From Acidobacteriota bacterium (GTDB lineage: Bacteria > Acidobacteriota > Terriglobia > UBA7540): a stretch of 9,093 nt of DNA. The notes below the pieces were generated by a model that searched no databases, had not been told where the DNA came from, and was given only the letters and a program-made list of their open reading frames with translations. Each line of letters starts with the position of its first letter. Position 1 is the first letter of the stretch. The stretch is from assembly GCA_021786455.1 (NCBI GenBank), contig JAJYNF010000344.1, forward strand, positions 1 to 9,093, in the 5' to 3' direction. The position numbers and the translations under genes were made by a program. This document shows positions 1 through 5,582 of the stretch, in pieces.

Positions 1-30
1 TCTAAGGGCGAGGGGCATTTGGGGAGGGAA

Positions 31-52
31 TTTTCAACAGTTTTGTTGAAAA
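31..52. repeat. Perfect 9-bp inverted repeat, AT-rich
   Basis: TTTTCAACA (31-39) and TGTTGAAAA (44-52) are perfect complements separated by GTTT. Each arm also matches the relaxed DnaA-box consensus TTWTNCACA at all but one position. The stem has few GC pairs and no trailing T-run, so it is a poor intrinsic terminator. A protein-binding palindrome or replication-associated site is equally possible. Confidence 0.5.
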
Positions 53-55
53 GCT

Positions 56-64
56 TGTGGAAAA
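56..64 (-). promoter_or_regulatory. Candidate DnaA box
   Basis: Read on the minus strand the site is TTTTCCACA, an exact fit to the relaxed DnaA-box consensus TTWTNCACA. It lies 3 nt from the AT-rich palindrome at 31-52. A single 9-mer is weak evidence. No dnaA, dnaN, rpmH or rnpA gene is visible in the window, so calling this an origin would go beyond the data. Confidence 0.25.
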
Positions 65-107
65 GGACCCTCCGTCGCAGGGTAAGACATGAACCCTCAA
101 TGGGTTT

Positions 108-138
108 GGGCTTTTTGCACTAAGTTTAGGCAAAGCCC
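108..138. repeat. Imperfect hairpin
   Basis: GGGCTTT (108-114) pairs with AAAGCCC (132-138). Past a two-T bulge, GC (117-118) pairs with GC (130-131), closing an 11-nt loop. No T-tract follows on either strand, so a terminator function is not supported. A smaller hairpin, AACCC with GGGTT (92-106), sits just to its left. Confidence 0.35.
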
Positions 139-266
139 GGGCGTCGCCGTTGGCAAGATTGATCTCCGGCATGGACGTGCGTGCCGCAGGAAGCGTTCGA
201 TAAACGCGAAGGAGATCGCTGTGCCACGCCGGTGGGATTCTAACTCCGGCATTCCCCTCCGAATTG

Positions 267-310
267 CCGTCGTTCGGGTCCAGAGCCAAGCTGCCAAAAC
301 GAAACGACGG
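267..310 (-). repeat. Inverted repeat abutting the end of the minus-strand gene
   Basis: CCGTCGTT (267-274) and AACGACGG (303-310) are perfect 8-bp complements around a 28-nt loop. On the minus strand the first arm begins immediately after the TAA stop codon of the membrane-protein gene (313-311). The position suggests a 3'-end structure that stabilises or ends that transcript. No U-tract follows, so an intrinsic terminator is not demonstrated. Confidence 0.4.
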
Positions 311-1081
311 TTAGGAGGAAACTCCGAAGCGAGCAGGCCGCGAGTGGCCGACAGCACTTCCGTTGACTACGAACGCAGCTTCTTGAGCCAGGGAGGGTAT
401 AACGGAATCCGGCAGGCAGGCCAATAGTGCCCTAAACACGACCAAGGATTCCTTTGCCACCAGATCAAAATCGTGAAAAAAATAATCGAGGTTGCTGCCA
501 CGCCCCGACGCTGCCCCGGTAGCAGGGTTGCAACGGCGGAATTCCTCCGTCAGGATTTGAGAGGCGTGGCGCAGGATTCTCACGTGAAGCTGAAAGCGGA
601 GCCGCGGCCGAAACACAAACTGGTCGAGCAAGGCATGAAAACGGACGTGTTCGACCATAATCTGGGAGCGGAAGTGCTGGGAGGTAAGCGGGCGAAGCGG
701 CACCGCATACTGCATCAGGATCAGATGGCGGAGGGTAAGCGCCTGAAGGCCCTCCACAACTTCAGCCAGCCGAGTCCACTCCTTAATCGCCAGCGAGAAC
801 AATTCCCCGGCCAGTTCCGCGCGACCTGCTCGCTGTTCCTCGATGGCGTCATTCAGCGACACCGCAACCATGGTCACGCTGGCCTCGATCTCCTGGCACA
901 CCTGCGCATAAAGAATCTCGCTCTCAGGCCCCAGGGCGGCGGTTGGAGACCGCAATGGCTTTTCTACTGTTCCGAGGCGCAACAGCCGACGAACAACGAG
1001 CGCAACCAATGCCAAGACGCCGCAGCTAACTAGCCAAGTCATACATTCCCAGGGCAGAACGTCACCGTGCCGGGCTCCCAA
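311..1081 (-). CDS. Hypothetical protein with N-terminal membrane anchor
   Basis: I do not recognise this family. From the TTG start at 1081 it encodes 256 residues; an AAAGGA motif lies 7 nt upstream of that codon. An in-frame ATG at 1042 (residue 14) is a real alternative, because a single hydrophobic segment (MTWLVSCGVLALVALVVRR) begins exactly there and is followed by arginines, as in a signal anchor with the bulk of the protein on one side of the membrane. The remainder (about residues 50-240) is predominantly helical in appearance, rich in Leu, Ala, Arg and Glu, with no catalytic motif I can identify and no second clear membrane segment. The C-terminal half has an aromatic and acidic patch (DYFFHDFD, residues 200-207). 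It is transcribed divergently from the TPR-protein gene. Being a real gene is supported by its length, the ribosome-binding motif and the N-terminal anchor; the function is unknown. Confidence 0.65.
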   Translation of the reverse strand: MGARHGDVLPWECMTWLVSCGVLALVALVVRRLLRLGTVEKPLRSPTAALGPESEILYAQVCQEIEASVTMVAVSLNDAIEEQRAGRAELAGELFSLAIKEWTRLAEVVEGLQALTLRHLILMQYAVPLRPLTSQHFRSQIMVEHVRFHALLDQFVFRPRLRFQLHVRILRHASQILTEEFRRCNPATGAASGRGSNLDYFFHDFDLVAKESLVVFRALLACLPDSVIPSLAQEAAFVVNGSAVGHSRPARFGVSS

Positions 1082-1096
1082 GCTTAAATCCTTTTT

Positions 1097-1125
1097 ATCT
1101 TAGAGGAACGCTCCGTAGCCATCAA
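1097..1125 (-). promoter_or_regulatory. Weak sigma-70-like promoter candidate
   Basis: On the minus strand TTGATG (1125-1120) and TAAGAT (1102-1097) are separated by 17 nt, each matching four of six consensus positions. Transcription would begin near 1090, which would cut into the AAAGGA motif serving the TTG start at 1081. If this promoter is used, the ATG at 1042 becomes the more likely start of the membrane protein. Confidence 0.25.
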
Positions 1126-1269
1126 GCTCCAATTCGCTCCCGGTGAGAGAAGGGATTCCAGGCTTTGATAAGTCTTTGCGGACACAGGAGAGAGGGGTGT
1201 ACCTTGATTTGGTTTGGCTGCATCCAAGCAGGTGTCGAGAGAAGTGGCGCGGGTAAGGTGTCCGGCCGC

Positions 1270-1273
1270 GGAG
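1270..1273 (+). promoter_or_regulatory. Ribosome binding site fixing the TPR-protein start
   Basis: GGAG lies 5 nt before the ATG at 1279. The same frame is open back to an upstream codon at 1165, but the extra 38 residues are Cys- and Gly-rich and unlike a signal sequence, while translation from 1279 gives a proper signal peptide at once. Confidence 0.6.
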
Positions 1274-1278
1274 AGCTT

Positions 1279-2289
1279 ATGAAGATGCGGCAAAGCGTCG
1301 TGGCAGCGATCGGGGCGGTGTGCATGTTGACCGCCCAGGGCCGCGCCGGGGGGATCGTTCCCGGGGCCGATCCAGCGATAGAAGTTACCAACAAGGATGT
1401 CCGTTCACTAGCGATGGCGACTCATGGCCTTGATTTGCTGATGAATGGCAAGCCGGACGCGGCAATTGATGTTTTTCAAAAAATCGAAGAATCCGACCCG
1501 CAATCGGCCCTCGGTTATCTTTTGGAAGCGGATGCCGTGTGGTGGAAAATCTATCTGACGACGGGCAACCTTGTGGACCCCGATGTGTTCGAGGTTGTCT
1601 CCTCCAACAGCACGCCTTATGACTCGCATTTTAAGGACCTTATCCGCGCCGCCATTTTCAAAGCCAAGGAGGAAATTCGCGCCGGCCATGACGCCGCCCA
1701 GAATTACCTGTATGAAGGCATGGCCTATGCTCTGCGAGCGCGGTTGGCGGGGTTGCGGGGGATTGCTTTGCCCACCGCCCGCGCCGGCAAAAAGATGCGA
1801 TCGCTTCTGCTCAAAGCCCTTTGGCTGAATCCCAACCTAGCTGACGCCTATCTTGGAATCGGAACTTACAATTACTTTGTCGCGACCCTGCCGGGAATCA
1901 TCCGGCTGCTGCGCTGGCTGATTGGGCTTCCGGGAGGAAACCGCGAGCTGGGTCTTCAACAGTTGAAGGATGCCGCGAATCACGGCGTGCTGACTCGAGG
2001 GGAGGCCGAGTTTTATCTTGCCAAGGATTATTCGCGGGCGTCGGAGAGGCACTACGGAAAATCGCTGGAGATCTTTCAGAGGCTCTGCGTGCAATACCCG
2101 CAGAACGGTCTTTGGAAGCTTTTGAGCGGCAGCTTGGAAATCCGCCTTGGCCATCGCTCACAGGGTGAGGCGCTTTTTCGCCAGGTCTTTCAAATGACTC
2201 GGGCGAAGACGTCGGCTACCGGCAGGGCCATGCACCGATCCGCATTAGAGGCCCTGGAGCGATTACACTCAGGAGGAAATGTCCCGTAG
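1279..2289 (+). CDS. Secreted TPR-type repeat protein, Iml2/TTC39-like core
   Basis: This 336-residue protein starts with a Sec-type signal peptide (MKMRQ, then a hydrophobic stretch to about residue 18, with likely cleavage after GRA at residue 23). It is therefore probably periplasmic or exported. The mature part is helical with TPR-like pairs: LDLLMNGKPDAAIDVFQKI near residues 51-69, ALWLNPNLADAYLGIGTYN near 180-198, and a C-terminal repeat around 262-305 containing YPQNG and LGHRSQGEALFRQVF. The central segment (about 203-229) has the pattern LPG-I--LLR-L-G-PGGNRE-GL-QL, which resembles the signature region of the eukaryotic Iml2/TTC39 family; this is judged by eye. There is no lipobox and no catalytic motif. 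TPR proteins usually act as scaffolds or binding platforms, and the partner here is unknown. The gene converges with lipA, leaving 78 bp with no clear terminator between the stops. Confidence 0.75.
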   Translation: MKMRQSVVAAIGAVCMLTAQGRAGGIVPGADPAIEVTNKDVRSLAMATHGLDLLMNGKPDAAIDVFQKIEESDPQSALGYLLEADAVWWKIYLTTGNLVDPDVFEVVSSNSTPYDSHFKDLIRAAIFKAKEEIRAGHDAAQNYLYEGMAYALRARLAGLRGIALPTARAGKKMRSLLLKALWLNPNLADAYLGIGTYNYFVATLPGIIRLLRWLIGLPGGNRELGLQQLKDAANHGVLTRGEAEFYLAKDYSRASERHYGKSLEIFQRLCVQYPQNGLWKLLSGSLEIRLGHRSQGEALFRQVFQMTRAKTSATGRAMHRSALEALERLHSGGNVP

Positions 2290-2367
2290 CCGAAGGCTGG
2301 GAGGATTGGGTTTTCGATCCGTAAATAGAGCGAAAAGTTCACCGACAACCGCGGCGGATTCGCTTGC

Positions 2368-3264
2368 TCACTGGGTTAATGAGGCTGCTTGTTCGTGGGC
2401 GTGGTAGGAACTGCGGACCAAGGGACCCGACTCAACGTGGGCGATGCCGAGGCGCCACGCATCGTGGCGAAGGGCAGCGAACTCCGCAGGCGTGTAATAG
2501 CGGGCAACGGGTAATTGTTCTTTGGACGGGCGAAGATACTGCCCAATAGTAAGGATTTCGACGCCGACTTGAGCCAAGTCGTTCAGCACGGAAAGCAGTT
2601 CCTCCCACGTTTCCCCCAGACCAACCATCAATCCGGATTTTGTCGGAATCGAAGCGTCGAGTTCTCGAGAGCGGCGCAGGAGCGCGAGCGAGCGCCGGTA
2701 ATCCGATCCCCGGCGGGCCACGCGGTAAAGGCGCGGCACCGTCTCGATATTATGATTCAGGACGTCAGGGCGCGCCGTAACGACCGTGCCGAGCGCCTTG
2801 TCGGATCCACGAAAATCGGGAATCAGAACCTCGACTTGACAACCTTCAATGTTCTTCCGGAGGGATTGGATGGTCTCGGCGAAGACGGCGGCGCCGCCGT
2901 CGGGCAGGTCGTCGCGATCCACCGAGGTGACCACGACGTATTTGAGGCCCATTCTGGCTGCCGCGTGGGCCACGCGCGCCGGCTCGTCCCGATCCACGGC
3001 TCCTCGCGGCACTCCCTTAGGCACGGCGCAGAAGCCGCATCGCCGTGTGCAGAGCTCGCCCAGAATCATGAAAGTCGCCGTACGACGCGACCAGCATTCC
3101 GCCACGTTGGGGCAGCGGGCGCTTTCGCAAACCGTGTGGAGCTGCTCGCCCCGCATAATCCCTTTGAGCTCGAAGTAGTTTTCGCCCGAAGGCAAGCGAA
3201 CTTTGAGCCAGTCGGGTCTTCGTACTACCGGAGGATTGGGCCCGATTTGGATGAGATCGTCCAC
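2368..3264 (-). CDS. lipA: Lipoyl synthase (radical SAM)
   Basis: LipA inserts two sulfur atoms at C6 and C8 of protein-bound octanoyl groups, making the lipoyl cofactor of 2-oxoacid dehydrogenases and the glycine cleavage system in the cytoplasm. All family hallmarks are present. With the GTG at 3264 as residue 1, the auxiliary-cluster cysteines are C46, C51 and C57 in CESARCPNVAEC; the radical SAM triad is C72, C76 and C79 in CTRRCGFC; and the C-terminal RSSY motif is at 284-287. The N-terminal RRPDWLKVRLP is typical too. I chose the GTG at 3264 (298 residues) because the open frame extending to 3366 adds 34 atypical residues, lacks a Shine-Dalgarno sequence and contains a good promoter. 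From 3264 the length fits the family. No lipB or 2-oxoacid dehydrogenase gene is adjacent. The enzyme identity is very secure; the start is less so. Confidence 0.95.
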   Translation of the reverse strand: MDDLIQIGPNPPVVRRPDWLKVRLPSGENYFELKGIMRGEQLHTVCESARCPNVAECWSRRTATFMILGELCTRRCGFCAVPKGVPRGAVDRDEPARVAHAAARMGLKYVVVTSVDRDDLPDGGAAVFAETIQSLRKNIEGCQVEVLIPDFRGSDKALGTVVTARPDVLNHNIETVPRLYRVARRGSDYRRSLALLRRSRELDASIPTKSGLMVGLGETWEELLSVLNDLAQVGVEILTIGQYLRPSKEQLPVARYYTPAEFAALRHDAWRLGIAHVESGPLVRSSYHAHEQAASLTQ

Positions 3265-3273
3265 GCGCCATCT

Positions 3274-3303
3274 ATTGTACCTTGTGTTTCGGTCGGGCGA
3301 CAA
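3274..3303 (-). promoter_or_regulatory. Sigma-70-type promoter of lipA
   Basis: On the minus strand TTGTCG (3303-3298) and TACAAT (3279-3274) are separated by 18 nt, matching four and five of six consensus positions. Transcription would begin near 3267, only a few nucleotides before the GTG at 3264. The resulting lipA message would have essentially no 5' leader. The promoter lies inside what would be coding sequence if the longer lipA frame were used. Confidence 0.5.
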
Positions 3304-3393
3304 TCGGGTGTAATTCCGAATGCGAATTTCAATCTGTTCGTGCGATACTGAGCGGCGGACTCCCACAGGAGCTCAAAAGAGCAAGGGCAGTCA

Positions 3394-4785
3394 ATGGGCG
3401 AGGCCATGAGCGAAGACAGCCCTCGAGTCGAAACGGGCACAGAAGCGGAAGTTCCGCGGCTGCGCCGAGTGCTGTCGTTGTGGGATTTGGTTTTTTACGG
3501 GATTGTGCTCGTTCAGCCGATCGCCGCGATTCCTCTTTACGGCGTGGCAGAGGAGCTGTCGCACGGCCAGCTTTTGGTGACCTTGGAGATTTCCATGCTG
3601 GCCATGCTGGTGACCGCCGTTAGTTACGGGCGCATGGCGGCGCTTTATCCGGCCGCGGGTTCCGCGTACACCTACGTGAGCCGGGGTTTGAATCCCTATG
3701 TCGGCTTTCTGGCGGGCTGGGCAATGTTTCTCGGCTATTTGCTCCAGCCGTTGATCAACACCGTCTGGATTGCCACCGCCTTGCACTATCGTTATCTGCC
3801 AGGGATGCCCTACGTCGCTTTGGCGATTCTGATTGCCGCTACGTTCACGTTTCTCAACCTGAGAGGCGTGCACACCACGGCAGTCACCAATCGCATTTTG
3901 CTGGCCTTTATGTGTTTGGTTATTGTGGCTTTTGTCATTCTTGCCGTCAAGTATTTATATGGCATGGGTGGCACGGCTGCCCTTTTTTCGAGCAAGCCGT
4001 TTTACGACCCGAAGAGCTTTAATCTCCACTTCCTCTGGGCCGCCACGTCATTCTCCGTGCTGACTTACATCGGGTTTGACGGCGTCACTACCCTGGCCGA
4101 AGACGTCAAGAACCCTCGGCGAAACGTTTTGCTGGCTATTGTGCTCGTGGTCCTGTTCACCGGGTTGTTTGGCGGGCTGCAAGTTTATTTGGGGCAGCTC
4201 GTTTGGCCGAGCTATCATTTTGCAAACCCCGAGACGGCCTTTATGGACGTTTGCCGAAGGGTGGGAGGAATCGTTCTCTTCGAGGCCATGGGGACGGTAC
4301 TGATTGTGGCGGCGTTCGGAAGCGCTCTCGGAGGAACCCTGGGAGCGGCGAGAATTCTGTTTGGAATGGGGCGCGACAATATTTTGCCGCGGCGCTGCTT
4401 CGCGCACCTGAGCCCCCAAAAGCTTAACCCCACATACAACATTCTGATTATCGGGGCGCTGGCGCTGGCGGGGGCGCTCTTCCTCAACTTCAAAAACGCC
4501 GCCGAAGTCCTGAATTTCGGCGCCTTTATCAGCTTTATGGGCGTCAACCTGGCGGCCTTTTGGCAGTTCTTTGTGGTCGGGGTTCCGGGTCGGGCGCGGC
4601 GCCTTTTTCAAGACGCCGTCATGCCGCTTTTCGGGTTTGCGTTCTGCGGGTGGATCTGGTGGGGACTGGACCGGACGGCGATGATCGTGGGTGGAGCATG
4701 GTTCGCGCTGGGCCTGATTCTGGTGGCGGTGACAACCCGAGGCTTCCGCGCTCGGCCCATCGTGATTGACTTTAGCGAATCGTGA
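3394..4785 (+). CDS. APC-superfamily amino acid/polyamine permease, PuuP-like
   Basis: The 463-residue product is an inner-membrane secondary transporter with about 12 hydrophobic segments, spread from residue 29 to about 447. The best-conserved stretches are YGRMAALYPAAGSAYTYVSRG (78-98), NPYVGFLAGW (100-109), the FSVLTYIGFDGVTTLAED motif (220-237) and AARILFGMGRDNILPRR (318-334). The C-terminal part (EVLNFGAFISF, DAVMPLFGF) resembles the E. coli putrescine importer PuuP from memory, but the substrate cannot be read from sequence; amino acids or polyamines are the sensible range. An AGGG motif sits 6 nt before the ATG at 3394; an in-frame ATG at 3406 is the alternative. The gene is divergent from lipA, and its intergenic region overlaps the lipA promoter. 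The selenoprotein gene follows 92 nt after its stop codon and may be cotranscribed. Confidence 0.92.
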   Translation: MGEAMSEDSPRVETGTEAEVPRLRRVLSLWDLVFYGIVLVQPIAAIPLYGVAEELSHGQLLVTLEISMLAMLVTAVSYGRMAALYPAAGSAYTYVSRGLNPYVGFLAGWAMFLGYLLQPLINTVWIATALHYRYLPGMPYVALAILIAATFTFLNLRGVHTTAVTNRILLAFMCLVIVAFVILAVKYLYGMGGTAALFSSKPFYDPKSFNLHFLWAATSFSVLTYIGFDGVTTLAEDVKNPRRNVLLAIVLVVLFTGLFGGLQVYLGQLVWPSYHFANPETAFMDVCRRVGGIVLFEAMGTVLIVAAFGSALGGTLGAARILFGMGRDNILPRRCFAHLSPQKLNPTYNILIIGALALAGALFLNFKNAAEVLNFGAFISFMGVNLAAFWQFFVVGVPGRARRLFQDAVMPLFGFAFCGWIWWGLDRTAMIVGGAWFALGLILVAVTTRGFRARPIVIDFSES

Positions 4786-4877
4786 ACGGCTTCAGGCACG
4801 CGCCGCTTAAATTGGAGATGGCATACGCTCGCGCCCCATCCCATCGAGGGCGCGAAATAAAACACCGAGGCTGGCCG

Positions 4878-5447
4878 ATGGCGTGGATCAAGACCATTGA
4901 ACCTTCTGAGGCAACCGGCGAATTAAAGCAGGAATACGACAAAGCCATCGCGCGCGCTGGCAAAATATTTAACATCGTAAAGCTCCAAAGCCTGCACCCT
5001 CCTATCCTGCGCGGCTCGATGGAACTCTACGTAGCGGCCATGCATGCACCTTCCGGCCTCACGCGAACTGAACGCGAATTGCTGGCGACCGTGGTCTCAT
5101 GGGCGAATCAGTGCTTCTACTGAATCGAAGCGCACGGAGAGGATCTCCGTCGGGAAGGTCGCGATCCGGAACTTGCCGAGCAAGTGAAACAAAACTATGC
5201 ATGGGCGAAGCTCACACCGCGGCAGAAGGCGCTTGCCAAGTTCGCCGAGCGGGTAACCCGAACGCCATCCGCCATTCGGCGGCAAGATGTGGAAACCCTT
5301 CGCCGCCACGGCTTGACGGACCGAGACATTCTGGACGCGGTCGAGGTGATTGCCTTTTTCAACTACATCAACCGCGTTGCCGATGCTTTGGGGGTTGACC
5401 CCGAACCCGGAATGCGCCCGGCGGGCTCCCGCAAGTCAAGGACGTAA
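4878..5447 (+). CDS. AhpD-like peroxidase-related selenoprotein (CxxU)
   Basis: The gene belongs to the carboxymuconolactone decarboxylase/AhpD-like peroxidase-related family, whose members use a CxxC pair in an all-helical fold to reduce peroxides or disulfides. The reading frame begins at ATG 4878 (MAWIKTIEPSEATGELKQEY), 7 nt after a GAGG, and meets one TGA at codon 82. It then continues in the same frame to 5447 with no other stop, giving 189 residues, normal for the family. The TGA stands exactly at the second redox cysteine: WANQC79-F-Y-Sec82-IEAHG, with the conserved histidine at 86. Downstream, LTPRQKALAKFAERVTRTP (112-130) and FFNYINRVADALGVDPEPGM (160-179) are also family-typical. 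Read normally, it would give an 81-residue truncated protein and an orphan C-terminal piece. A hairpin right after the TGA supports selenocysteine insertion. A disabling Cys-to-stop mutation or sequencing error is the alternative. Selenocysteine machinery must be encoded elsewhere. Confidence 0.85.
5121..5123 (+). other. UGA selenocysteine codon (Sec82)
   Basis: The TGA follows TGC-TTC-TAC (Cys-Phe-Tyr) and precedes ATC-GAA-GCG-CAC-GGA (Ile-Glu-Ala-His-Gly), so it fills the resolving or attacking cysteine position of the CxxC motif. It is the only in-frame stop between 4878 and 5445. Confidence 0.8.
5124..5165 (+). promoter_or_regulatory. Putative bacterial SECIS hairpin
   Basis: ACGGAGA (5134-5140) and TCTCCGT (5144-5150) form a perfect 7-bp stem capped by GGA (5141-5143). 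Opening the innermost pair gives an AGGAT loop. Seventeen nucleotides separate the UGA from the apical loop, and guanines occupy the start of the loop; both fit the published rules for bacterial SECIS elements, which lie within the coding region just after the Sec codon and bind SelB. A lower helix of four pairs, ATCG (5124-5127) with CGAT (5162-5165), can extend the structure below an asymmetric internal loop. The pairing is seen directly; SelB recognition is inferred. Confidence 0.7.
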
Positions 5448-5501
5448 GTTTGCAAAGGTCCCGATACGAAGTCCTCATTTGATTCCGGCGGGGCGCATCC
5501 T

Positions 5502-5530
5502 CGAAAGTGAACTTTCGCCGTGCTTCACGG
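5502..5530 (+). repeat. Two tandem short hairpins upstream of the kinase gene
   Basis: CGAAAG (5502-5507) and CTTTCG (5512-5517) form a 6-bp stem around TGAA. Immediately after it, CCGTG (5518-5522) and CACGG (5526-5530) form a 5-bp stem around CTT. They lie in the 135-nt gap between the selenoprotein gene and the sensor kinase gene. No T-tract follows. They could separate the two transcripts, mark a 5' leader or, for the first palindrome, bind a regulator. Confidence 0.35.
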
Positions 5531-5582
5531 AGGCGAACCTCGGTGAGCGCGCTCATGGTAAATTGAAGCAAGAGAAAGAAGA

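Larger units (their letters stand above)
1..310. other. Stretch without a credible gene
   Basis: Several overlapping open frames of 86 to 112 codons run through this stretch on both strands. None reads like a recognisable protein, and they overlap each other and the gene at 311, so I treat them as chance. What can be seen is a perfect AT-rich inverted repeat (31-52), a DnaA-box match (56-64), an imperfect hairpin (108-138) and an inverted repeat directly after the stop codon of the minus-strand gene (267-310). No tRNA cloverleaf or other known RNA could be recognised. A partial gene upstream of position 1 cannot be excluded. Confidence 0.5.

Noticed and set aside
219..250. tRNA T-arm-like string on the minus strand (GAGTTAGAATCCCACC)
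   Set aside because: The conserved TTC is altered, the five stem pairs do not form, and no anticodon arm or acceptor stem can be drawn around it.
2..427. Overlapping open frames of 86-112 codons on both strands near the window start
   Set aside because: They have compositions unlike the real genes here, no recognisable motif, no convincing start signal, and they overlap each other or the longer gene at 311-1081.
886..910. TGGCAC string resembling a sigma-54 -24 element (TGGCACACCTGCGC)
   Set aside because: The -12 part does not match TTGC and the site lies inside the coding region of the membrane protein.
473..1033. 186-codon plus-strand frame opposite the membrane-protein gene
   Set aside because: It lies wholly antisense to a frame with a coherent membrane anchor and ribosome binding site, and its own sequence shows no domain or export signal.
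2515..3351. 278-codon plus-strand frame opposite lipA
   Set aside because: lipA is certain from its two iron-sulfur cysteine motifs; the opposite frame is a shadow of its codon bias.
4782..4877. GTG at 4782, overlapping the permease stop, as the start of the AhpD-like gene
   Set aside because: The extra 32 residues do not look like the family N-terminus, whereas ATG 4878 has GAGG at 7 nt and gives the expected MAWI start.
5184..5447. Separate small gene starting at GTG 5184
   Set aside because: It is in the same frame as the upstream AhpD-like segment, has no ribosome binding site and encodes only the C-terminal part of the same domain. It is better read as the continuation past the TGA.
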